Below are positions 24,301 through 30,103 of a DNA stretch of 64,000 nt, piece after piece. Positions within the stretch are counted from its first letter, which is position 1. Each line of letters starts with the position of its first letter. The notes under the pieces were generated by a model, which saw only the letters and a list, made by a program, of their open reading frames with translations, searched no databases and was not told where the DNA came from. The stretch is from Gyrodactylus bullatarudis (lineage: Eukaryota > Platyhelminthes > Monogenea > Gyrodactylidea > Gyrodactylidae), in NCBI GenBank assembly GCA_012064415.1, contig SSNU01000162.1, forward strand, positions 1 through 64,000, given 5' to 3'. Both the position numbers and the translations under genes were made by a program.

Positions 24301-26878
24301 ATTTATTTTTCTTATGGGGGTTTCAATACAAATGGGGTGAAAAATAACCCGAGATTTCGTTCTAGGTTTAAATGCAGATATTCGGCATCATCATTAGACG
24401 AAGAATTCGAATTTGACTGCAGAAATTCAAAGAAATGCGTCATTATTGTGGAAAATCGAAGGGGAATAATCCAAAATTTTAACTTTTTCTTGAAAACAGT
24501 AGATTCCTCTCTTCCTCCATGGCTTAATTCAAATTCTTTGTCTAATATTGGTCTCGAATATCTGCATTTAACCTCTAAAAATCTTTGAAATCGATAAAAA
24601 TTTTGGATTAGTAAGTTGAAAAACGGCCTAATTTTGCTCAGATTGAATTTTTTTCGGAAATTTTAAAAAAATTTCCCAACTTATCGGCTTATTTTATTTT
24701 GAAATTCCAAAAATATTTTTTTTCCTGACTTTCAGAAGAAAAATATTGAGTTTTTTGTAAAAAAAGTAAATTCTTATCTTCATGTCATTAAATTTAGTAT
24801 TTTTGATTAAAACCTTTTTAAGCCTTGTGATGAACAAATTCTTGATTTTAATATATTTTCTATTCAAGACCAGGAGAAAAGTTTAGATAAATTTTGTATG
24901 CAAAGGGATCGCCAGTTTTTCGATGGGAAAACAAGTCAGTGTGAAAGTGATAACCAAAAAGTTCCCAACGTCATCATAAGTCGAATATTGCAGATGCAAA
25001 GGAAGAAAATCGATCCCAAGTTAAAACTGGATCTCCAGCCACATGAGACAAAATCCATAATCTCCAATATTGAAACTATGCCTTCATATAGTTGTCAGGG
25101 TGACACATCTATCGATAATACAGCTTCATTTAATAATAATTACTATTATTCCCTGAACGATGAAGTTCATTCAACCTCATCAAGAGATGGGTGAGTCATA
25201 TTCTTAATAAATCTTGTTCGACATTCCGTTACCTCAAACCAGTTAGTTGCAAATTTTAAGTTACATTTAATTGAAGAAGCCGATTAAAGATTTTCAAAGA
25301 GAAATTCTTTTTGTGATTTTCAAAATTAGAGAGTCATCGAAAGAATGAATGAAAAAATTCTCTTATTATAATTGTTAATTGAAAGAATTTGGGAAAATCG
25401 AAAATGTAAACCTTTGAGCTCAATTCCTTAATCGATTTCGAAGATATAAAGCAATTAAATGCTGATACTTGAGATCAAAATTTGCCTAAAGAATATCAGA
25501 GAAATTCGTCTTGACTGTGGGAAATCGAAAATTTTTAATTTTTTGATTATCATGAAGAAAAATGATTCTAAATCTAGAAGTTTAATATTTTCGATAAATT
25601 CTTAAAAACTGTGAATTTGACGTATTTTTTGAAATTCAAAAATTAGCCTTATTTCGGCCAAATTCTCATATATAACTTTTGAGCTTATTTCATTTGAAAA
25701 GTTTTCAAAAAATTGACTTTTCGGAAAAAAATATTGAATACTTGGTAAAAATAGTAAATTTATGTCAGCTATACCTTTTTCAGATCGTTTTCAAAAGTTT
25801 ACAAATGAATTTTGAAAATATCCAATTAGATTTCATAATTTTACAATAAGAGAATATACTTTTCCAATTAGATTTCCTATTAGTCAAAAAATAATTTCAG
25901 GGGTGGGGGTTTTTACAATTGGATTTTAAACTTATGAAAATGAATTTCAAAGATTTCAAATTAGGGGCTAAAGATTTCCAGTTAGACAATAAGAAAATCC
26001 AAAAGAAACATGAATAAATATAATTGAAATTCAATTTAAGGTCAAATATTATTCTTCCTTCGATAATTACAGGTTATTTAGTAATTATTTTTTTTAAAGC
26101 TTTTTAAAAATCCTGTTTCATTATGGCCCTTCGAGATTTAAAAGAATATATATATATTTTTTTCATAGTCAAATCAAGATTTAAATAAATCATTGAGAAC
26201 TAACTTTATAAAATACTTATAATATCAAATAATGTAATATCCATATTATGCAGTGAGAAATATTAATGCAGAAAAGTGTTAATAAAATAAGATTAGGCAT
26301 AAAATGAAAAAAGTCAAAATCTAATTGGATAAGTTTGAAATCGGTTTGCATAAGTCTAAATTTGATTTCATTTGTTGAAGGTCTAATGAGAAATGTTCAT
26401 GATGAAAATATCTAAATAACCTGTAATTATCGAAGGAAGAATAATATTTGACCTTAAATTGAATTTCAATTATATTTATTCATGTTTCTTTTGGATTTTC
26501 TTATTGTCTAACTGGAAATCTTTAGCCCCTAATTTGAAATCTTTGAAATTCATTTTCATAAGTTTAAAATCCAATTGTAAAAACCCCCCACCCCTGAAAT
26601 TATTTTTTGACTAATAGGAAATCTAATTGGATATTTTCAAAATTCATTTGTAAACTTTTGAAAACGATCTAAAAATGGTAGTGTTTAGATGAAATAATTT
26701 TAATAGGATGAAAATTGATTGATTCTCAAGTTATCATATGATTAAATATTTTTACAATTCCCCAAACAGATTATCGTCCACCAGTCCCATGGAAGATGAA
26801 TTTCCCATTTCTACATCAACACAGATGCCTAGAGGAGTGGAGCCAGAAAAAATTGATCTCTCAGAAGACGATGATTAG
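3190..26878 (+). CDS. eag: EAG-type voltage-gated potassium channel, 5'-partial, 12 exons
   Basis: Forms the tetrameric pore of a plasma-membrane delayed-rectifier K+ channel. Spliced exons: 3190-3321, 4704-4945, 5076-5471, 6285-6554, 7641-7785, 12771-12970, 16990-17242, 17304-17503, 18452-18773, 20994-21221, 24869-25190, 26770-26878. All junctions are AG/GT and the phases agree, leaving 938 complete codons and TAG at 26876. In order they encode the end of the PAS domain ([11 protein letters not shown]), a linker ([13 protein letters not shown]), S1-S3, an S4 with repeated arginines, S5, a pore with SIGFGN, S6, the C-linker, the cyclic-nucleotide-binding homology domain, a coiled coil and an acidic tail. 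Several blocks match EAG rather than ERG or ELK, such as [17 protein letters not shown] and [10 protein letters not shown]. The start codon and about 90 PAS residues lie upstream of the window. The exon model comes from reading by eye, so a skipped or alternative exon is possible. Confidence 0.93.
4453..4649. mobile_element. piggyBac-type MITE, copy 2
   Basis: The element 4457-4645 (189 bases) is flanked by TTAA. Termini CCCTTTCGGTGCC and GGCACCGAAAGGG are perfect inverted repeats of 13 bases. It lies in an eag intron, its end about 55 bases from the acceptor of the linker exon. Non-coding; it would need a piggyBac transposase supplied in trans. Confidence 0.85.
4704..4945 (+). CDS. eag: eag exon: PAS-to-S1 linker
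   Basis: The acceptor TTTTACAG ends at 4703 and the donor is GTGAGT at 4946. The split codon C|CT gives proline, then [16 protein letters not shown], the conserved start of the EAG linker. The rest (about 60 residues rich in Ser, Asn and Leu, ending ERGAL) is not conserved in the way the membrane core is. A piggyBac-type MITE ends only about 55 bases upstream of the acceptor. Confidence 0.88.
5076..5471 (+). CDS. eag: eag exon: pre-S1, S1, S2 and S3
   Basis: The acceptor ATTTTTAG ends at 5075 and the donor is GTAAGT at 5472, both in phase 0. It encodes [18 protein letters not shown]1 ([16 protein letters not shown]), S2 ([20 protein letters not shown]) with the acidic residues that pair with S4 arginines, and S3 ([19 protein letters not shown]). 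This is the most conserved block of the voltage sensor and identifies the family without doubt. Confidence 0.95.
5801..6080. mobile_element. Foldback MITE family B, short copy
   Basis: A 280-base near-palindrome: CTAGTTGCAAG at 5801 mirrored by CTTGCAACTAG at 6080. Inner inverted blocks include GATTTCAACATTTTTCAATC. It sits in the eag intron 5472-6284, about 200 bases before the S4 exon. Same ends as the long copy at 46057-47136. Confidence 0.8.
6285..6554 (+). CDS. eag: eag exon: S4 voltage sensor, S5 and turret
   Basis: The acceptor TTTTTTAG ends at 6284 and the donor GTTTGT starts at 6555. It encodes [18 protein letters not shown], then [11 protein letters not shown]4 with a run of spaced Arg residues. 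S5 follows ([20 protein letters not shown]) and then the outer turret up to TNTTEVEQ. The donor GTTTGT is weaker than the GTAAGT or GTGAGT used at most other junctions. Confidence 0.93.
7641..7785 (+). CDS. eag: eag exon: pore helix, selectivity filter and start of S6
   Basis: The acceptor ACCTGTAG ends at 7640 and the donor GTAAGT starts at 7786. The protein reads [18 protein letters not shown], then the filter IGFGN and [20 protein letters not shown]. The filter is SIGFGN where EAG channels normally have TIGFGN; the surrounding LITS and VSANT look more like the ERG pore (LTSVGFGNVSPNT). The GFG triplet that co-ordinates K+ is intact. Confidence 0.93.
8905..9970. repeat. Composite inverted repeat with nested piggyBac-type MITE
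   Basis: Order A-B-MITE-A'-B'. A (about 8905-9140, ending CTTGAAGAACGATAAATAGA) is inverted at about 9540-9770. B (about 9160-9340, with CGGATCCGTCTGAAAAAATC) is inverted at about 9780-9960. A related single copy lies at 22220-22440. The direct succession of two inverted pairs suggests two elements or one rearranged foldback element. Confidence 0.65.
9346..9537. mobile_element. piggyBac-type MITE, copy 3
   Basis: The element 9350-9533 (184 bases) is flanked by TTAA, with termini CCCTTTCGCTGCC and GGCACCGAAAGGG. It is inserted inside the composite inverted repeat 8905-9970, so it is younger than that structure. Confidence 0.83.
11702..11890. repeat. Foldback family A, left-end fragment
   Basis: Begins TAATTGATATGAAGATGAGAATTTACTAG and continues with GAGTTCACAGAAAATTTTTT, resembling the left ends at 1227 and 24026. 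No mirrored right half was found. Confidence 0.5.
12049..12391 (-). pseudogene. Unrecognised coding-like remnant in eag intron
   Basis: On the minus strand an open frame at 12324-12049 reads [20 protein letters not shown] then [15 protein letters not shown]. The frame extends upstream as [14 protein letters not shown] and, past one [11 protein letters not shown]. Composition is balanced and unlike the AT-driven frames nearby. It lies within the intron between S6 and the pore exon, opposite to eag. It may be a retropseudogene or a broken transposon gene. No family recognised. Confidence 0.3.
12771..12970 (+). CDS. eag: eag exon: end of S6 and C-linker
   Basis: The acceptor ATCATAG ends at 12770 and the donor GTATGA starts at 12971. 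The split codon G|CC joins it to the pore exon. It encodes [20 protein letters not shown], then [16 protein letters not shown] and a C-linker ending [13 protein letters not shown]. Lysine in FGK replaces the asparagine of the usual FGNVTT. A 5 kb intron full of repeats (7786-12770) precedes it. Confidence 0.92.
14826..15574. mobile_element. Foldback family A, full copy with near-perfect arms
   Basis: Arms 14826-15111 and 15289-15574 (286 bases each) are nearly perfect inverted repeats around a 177-base spacer. Ends are AAGCTAATTGATATGAAG and its complement, flanked by TA on both sides (14824-14825, 15575-15576), which suggests TA target duplication. It lies in the 4 kb eag intron 12971-16989. 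Long open frames inside it are shadows. Confidence 0.85.
15677..15790. repeat. Foldback family A, left-end fragment
   Basis: ATTTGACATGAAGATGAGAA at 15687 followed by a short diverged stretch, about 100 bases to the right of the full copy 14826-15574. Confidence 0.4.
16990..17242 (+). CDS. eag: eag exon: C-linker end and first half of CNBHD
   Basis: The acceptor CTTCTAG ends at 16989 and the donor GTAATA starts at 17243. It reads [19 protein letters not shown], then [16 protein letters not shown] and [17 protein letters not shown], the beta-roll of the cyclic-nucleotide-binding homology domain. As in other EAG channels, the pocket lacks the arginine used by true cyclic-nucleotide-gated channels. 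Confidence 0.94.
17304..17503 (+). CDS. eag: eag exon: second half of CNBHD with intrinsic-ligand strand
   Basis: It is separated from the preceding exon by a very short 61-base intron, 17243-17303. The acceptor TTAATAG ends at 17303 and the donor GTAAGT starts at 17504. It encodes [12 protein letters not shown], then [20 protein letters not shown]. The tripeptide YDL sits where EAG-family channels carry their intrinsic ligand (commonly YNL or CNL). Confidence 0.94.
18452..18773 (+). CDS. eag: eag exon: post-CNBHD region
   Basis: The acceptor TATTCAG ends at 18451 and the donor GTATGC starts at 18774. It opens [20 protein letters not shown], matching the EAG segment after the CNBHD, followed by [16 protein letters not shown] Ser/Asn/Asp-rich, probably disordered stretch completes it. 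The last base is the first base of a split Glu codon. Confidence 0.9.
18912..18999. repeat. Foldback family A, left-end fragment
   Basis: AGCTAGTTGACATTAAGATG and GAGAATTTACCATTTTTACAG match the family ends. No mirrored arm nearby. Confidence 0.45.
20994..21221 (+). CDS. eag: eag exon: C-terminal coiled coil
   Basis: The acceptor TATTTCAG ends at 20993 and the donor GTAAGT starts at 21222. It encodes [20 protein letters not shown], then a heptad-like helix from about 21070 to 21205 ([20 protein letters not shown] and [15 protein letters not shown]). EAG channels have a tetramerising coiled coil at this place. I infer the same role here. Confidence 0.88.
21590..21760 (+). repeat. Retroelement tail with hammerhead-like core (copy 1)
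   Basis: TTACCGGGGTAGAGTCTGAA is followed by GAGACCCGGCGAAATG and TAACGTT. CTGAAGA (21710-21716) and GAAA (21725-21728) have the spacing of a minimal hammerhead core with a short stem II, but stem II pairing is poor and no clear cleavage site was found. CCGGG and CCCGG can also form a plain hairpin. A diverged second copy is at 53280-53350. Penelope-like elements often carry such motifs. Confidence 0.4.
22220..22440. repeat. Single copy of the 8905-9970 repeat unit
   Basis: Shares CTTCAGATTCAGAAAGATTT, GCTTGAAGAACGATAAGTAG and TTAGAGATAGTTCTTGCG with the composite inverted repeat at 8905-9970. Confidence 0.55.
22955..23200. repeat. Foldback family A, diverged half copy
   Basis: TTAAGATGGGAATTTATGAT, TTTTGATCACTTTCTCACAT and CATGATTTAGATTCCAAAAT match internal blocks of the copy at 40497-41211, with the order partly rearranged. 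Confidence 0.5.
23822..24021. mobile_element. 200-base palindromic MITE (GTTACCGGTAATCTTG ends)
   Basis: TATATGTTACCGG at the left is mirrored by CCGGTAACATATA at the right. Inner inverted blocks include CTTGTTACTCTTGATAGTC and GCCAAATCAGTTAA. The centre ACTAGT is itself palindromic. A partial copy is at 35918-36055. It directly abuts a family A foldback element at 24026. Confidence 0.75.
24026..24792. mobile_element. Foldback family A, full copy
   Basis: CTAATTGACATGAAGATGAG at the left is mirrored by CTCATCTTCATGTCA-type sequence at 24770-24792. The arms share GAATTCCATAATAAAATCAG and CACCAAATTTCCACTTTTTC blocks. The 126-codon frame 24208-24588 is a by-product of the palindrome. It ends about 75 bases before the eag exon at 24869. 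Confidence 0.75.
24869..25190 (+). CDS. eag: eag exon: variable C-terminal region
   Basis: The proposed acceptor is CTATTCAAG ending at 24868 (split codon A|AC) and the donor GTGAGT starts at 25191. The phases fit both neighbours, which is the main support. The encoded residues ([19 protein letters not shown] onward, later [19 protein letters not shown]) are polar and not recognisably conserved. The exon sits between two foldback repeats. Confidence 0.75.
25490..25781. repeat. Foldback family A, right-half fragment
   Basis: GACTGTGGGAAATCGAAAAT, AATTAGCCTTATTTCGGCCA and GGTAAAAATAGTAAATTTAT correspond to the right arm of the copies at 24026 and 58990. Confidence 0.5.
25782..26670. mobile_element. 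Long palindromic element before last eag exon
   Basis: Left arm 25782-26081 and right arm 26412-26670 are near-identical inverted repeats around a 330-base spacer. Ends are AGATCGTTTTCAAAAG and its complement. The left arm has an extra block of about 42 bases (around 25830-25872) that includes a second AATTAGATTT. The whole element lies in the last eag intron, 99 bases from the terminal exon. Confidence 0.82.
26770..26878 (+). CDS. eag: eag terminal exon
   Basis: The acceptor CCAAACAG ends at 26769 and the exon closes with TAG at 26876-26878. It reads [20 protein letters not shown] and ends [10 protein letters not shown]. The phase matches the previous donor. AATAAA signals lie at 26983 and 27015. 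The palindromic repeat 25782-26670 ends 99 bases upstream. Confidence 0.82.
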
Positions 26879-26982
26879 ATAAAATTTCAAAAAAGCCAAA
26901 GGATTGAAAAAAAAACTAATACAATTTAATTTCCTAAATGGGTTTTAAACAATCTATTCTTATTAGTGATTAATGTTTAGGA

Positions 26983-27020
26983 AATAAATCTACCCTGCCA
27001 ATCCATAAATGCCAAATAAA
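26983..27020 (+). terminator. Candidate polyadenylation signals of eag
   Basis: Two AATAAA hexamers occur at 26983-26988 and 27015-27020, 105 to 140 bases after the stop codon. Either could define the 3' end. The region is AT-rich, so chance occurrence cannot be excluded. Confidence 0.5.
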
Positions 27021-27420
27021 GAACTAAAATGTTGAGTTTATGACTAGCCAATCAGACAGATTGAGAGATCCATTGATATGATTGGCCCAAATTCATTCTT
27101 TCATCTAAAGATACCAAAGAAAGTGTCATTAGATCTTTGATTTATTTTTCAGATGTATTTTTCTCCCGTCAATTTATGGACATGAAATTAGGAGTTATCA
27201 ATGTTTGTCACGGCTATTGCTGAAAGGATCAAGATTTACCTTGATTGAAATACATTTGCAGCTATCTAAAAAATCTTGATGTAGATATTTGATGTAATAA
27301 ATAAGATAAATTTATTATTATTATTATATGTAAATAAATGATTATAATTATTTAAGCCCAGTTATATTGATTTTGTATTTTTAAACGCTCTATTCACTTC
27401 AAGATCTATTCAGTCTTTAC

Positions 27421-27751
27421 TAGGCTAGAGAGAAATTCTTTTTTCTCCGAACAACTCACGAGAGGACTTACTTTTCGGATAAATTTTAGTACTCAGATCA
27501 TGAAATTAACCATGAAGCCTCTCCTGATGATAAGATTACTATTTTTGAAGTTAAAAATTAAGAAACTCATTAAATGGCCAGATATTCCGGATTTTATTCA
27601 TTGAAAATTGAGCGGCGAATCAAAAATTCTTGGGTTTTTAAAACCGAGTAACATAATGGAGACATGCTTCAATACAAAATAATGCTTAGAATTGATAGTT
27701 CTATCAGAAAAGTTGGTCCTAATATGAGGTTAAAAATTTCACCCTAGCCTA
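27421..27751. mobile_element. hAT-type MITE, copy with internal insertion
   Basis: Ends TAGGCTAGAG and CCTAGCCTA, flanked by GTCTTTAC (27413-27420) and CTCTTTAC (27752-27759), a 7/8 match for an 8-base target duplication. Outer parts match, in inverse orientation, the 164-base copy at 32435-32598. An extra segment of about 160 bases (around 27496-27655) splits it. Confidence 0.75.
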
Positions 27752-27759
27752 CTCTTTAC

Positions 27760-29986
27760 TGAAGAGTCTTTAAGCTCATTTAGCTAGAGAAAGAGATTCT
27801 TAAATTCCCAAGTTTTCGGTCATTTTTCCTTCTGAGAGAAAATTTTAGATGTAAATAATTTTCTTCTCCTCTTCATTTCAAATCTACAACGTATGCCTAC
27901 TTAAGATCACTAAATAGACCTAGATTTCACTCTAAATTGAGGGATATATAAGAATTCTAATACTATTTTTCAAGATCGTATACTTTTCTAATCACTGCCT
28001 AATTTTCCACGAATTCGTTGGTCAATGTAAATTCCCTTGTAAGTAGCCAGATGATTTTTTTTGTTAAATGCCTGTTGTATATTTGGGCTCATATTATGTT
28101 ACGTTTAATTCAAAAGATAACTTGAAATAACTTACACCATTGAATAAATTGTTTGGTAGTTTGAAAGTATCAAAATTGAATTCATAAAATCTATACCCAC
28201 TAGGAGTAGATTTTTCAAACTCCCAATTTTCAACCTGGGTCAGAGTCTAATTCAGTTTCCTGAAATGATTCCTATGATGTATTTATATTTACTTGTGACA
28301 TAATTGAAGTAAATATTTTACATTAAGTTCAATACAGTGGAAAATTTCTCAATTCTCATTTTATCAAAAATTTTCCTACTGAAGGTCTTCTTTTTGTTAA
28401 ATAAAAATCCATAGAATTATAAATTTCACTTGTAAGTAGTCAGATCATCCTTTTTTCAAAATTACCAAAATTGAATTCCTGAAATCTACTCCTAATGCCC
28501 ACAAGTTATAACAAGGAATGAAAAAAATATTTGCTTTTTCATCTAGACCTGATTTAACTTAACAGATATAAAATGTTAATGAGAGAGAAAACTAATTCCC
28601 AAGAGTGAATAGGAAACTTGGAACAAGAGAACTTTTTATATGCTTCCTTGTGATGATCTGTTAATGGCTTCCCTCTAATGTATATTCCACATAACCTCAA
28701 CCCATTTTGTAAGAACTGCATTCTTTACATTTATGTGAAATTATCCCTGTTAAGTAACTCTGGAAATGATGATTTTTCAATGCTTCTTCCAGACTATTTT
28801 CCTTTACAGAGATGTTTTAAAAAACAAAATTTCCGAATTATCCCAAACTCTGTAAATGAAGCCTATGATCAGAAAATTTTTCCTTGTACTTTATAGGAAT
28901 AATAATTATAAACCGTCATTTTTTTCGAAACGAAATGATAGCTAATTCAGCGCCAACACAAAATTTGATAAATCATCATATCCTTTAGTATCCTTCTCTA
29001 CTGAGAAATATTGGGTTCTTTTCTTAAATTAATCCCACTGTACTTTTTTAGTATTAAAGATCATGTGGAAGATCACATTTATCAAACATATTCTGCCATA
29101 TTAATAAGTTATTATTAAGTTGATTTTAAATAATATATATAATATATCAATTATCAATAATCATTTTTCTTAATTGTTTTCTTCTGAAAGTGACGGGATA
29201 AATTTCAATATTCTATTCTCCAATCAAGTGTGTGAGATTAGGGTCTACACACATATCCAAGGAATTGGATCTTATGCAACTCATGTAGATTTCAGTGATT
29301 TGACATTGAAAGATACTACTTGTTTGATTGCTTTTTCATAAATGAGGAAACCAAAAAGTGGAGAATCTAATGGATCTCAATCGGGACATATCATCAACGT
29401 GAGCATCTTAGATGGAGAAGAGTAAAGAGATGGGACTTGATGTTGTTACAGGGGAAATTATTTGAGGAAAATCTGTGATTATTATAAAAACTTGTATCTC
29501 AAGTTTTTGGGTAATTAGTTTTCACTGCACTGTTTTCAACATTCAACATAGTTCAAATGCTGATTTTAATTTAAGGGGTAGATTCTGACAAGGTCTAAAC
29601 AAATTCGTATTTCATTCAGACACAGTGAATGCCTCAGAAAATCTTTGGGGTATTTTTTAATTTGTTGAATCTTTGTTCGAAGCATGATTGGTTATTTTTT
29701 TCATCAAAAAAATATTTGGAAACCGGAAAGGGTCTTTTCTCTAGGACTCTTTTTTATTTCTGTTAATGTTGATCTATTTGTGTAATTTTTAGATATATGT
29801 TGTCTTTTGTTCAAGTTTATATTTTTGAATTTGATTGTTGGAATTGGGTAGTTGATTTCATTATCTGCTAAACTCTCTCAATATAAATCTGTAGATATAT
29901 TTGAGTTGAAACATATCTAAAAAAATGAGAAGAAATGTATAGGGGAGTATATAATTTTGGAATTCATTTCACAATTTGACCTATAG
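27760..29986. other. Intergenic space between convergent eag and stomatin-like genes
   Basis: AT-rich, no convincing coding exon on either strand. It includes a short dispersed repeat at about 28195-28335 (CCTGGGTCAGAGTCTAATTC), also seen at 63680-63790 and in diverged form at 20300-20350. Confidence 0.5.
28195..28335. repeat. Dispersed repeat, copy 1
   Basis: GGAGTAGATTTTTCAA, CAGAGTCTAATTCAGTTTC, TGAAATGATTCCTATGATGT and TAATTGAAGTAAATA recur in the same order at 63680-63795. No terminal structure seen. Confidence 0.6.
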
Positions 29987-30103
29987 CTAGACAGAGTCGC
30001 TAGCATTGCCGGGATCTATTTCGGTGTTTTGATTGAGCTCGGTTGTTTTACTGGTGTCATACTCAAGTTCACTCTGTTGGGAATCAGGAAGCCATGCTTT
30101 AAT
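29987..30103 (-). CDS. Stomatin-like exon 4: terminal exon
   Basis: The acceptor TTTATAG precedes 30103 and the exon ends with TAG at 29989-29987. It encodes 38 residues (IKAWLPDSQQSELEYDTSKT onward), acidic and polar, not conserved. The phase fits exon 3. Confidence 0.85.
   Translation of the reverse strand: MKAWLPDSQQSELEYDTSKTTELNQNTEIDPGNASDSV

Noticed and set aside
24208..24588. 126-codon open frame
   Set aside because: It lies inside the foldback palindrome 24026-24792 and follows its repeat sequence; no protein-like conservation.
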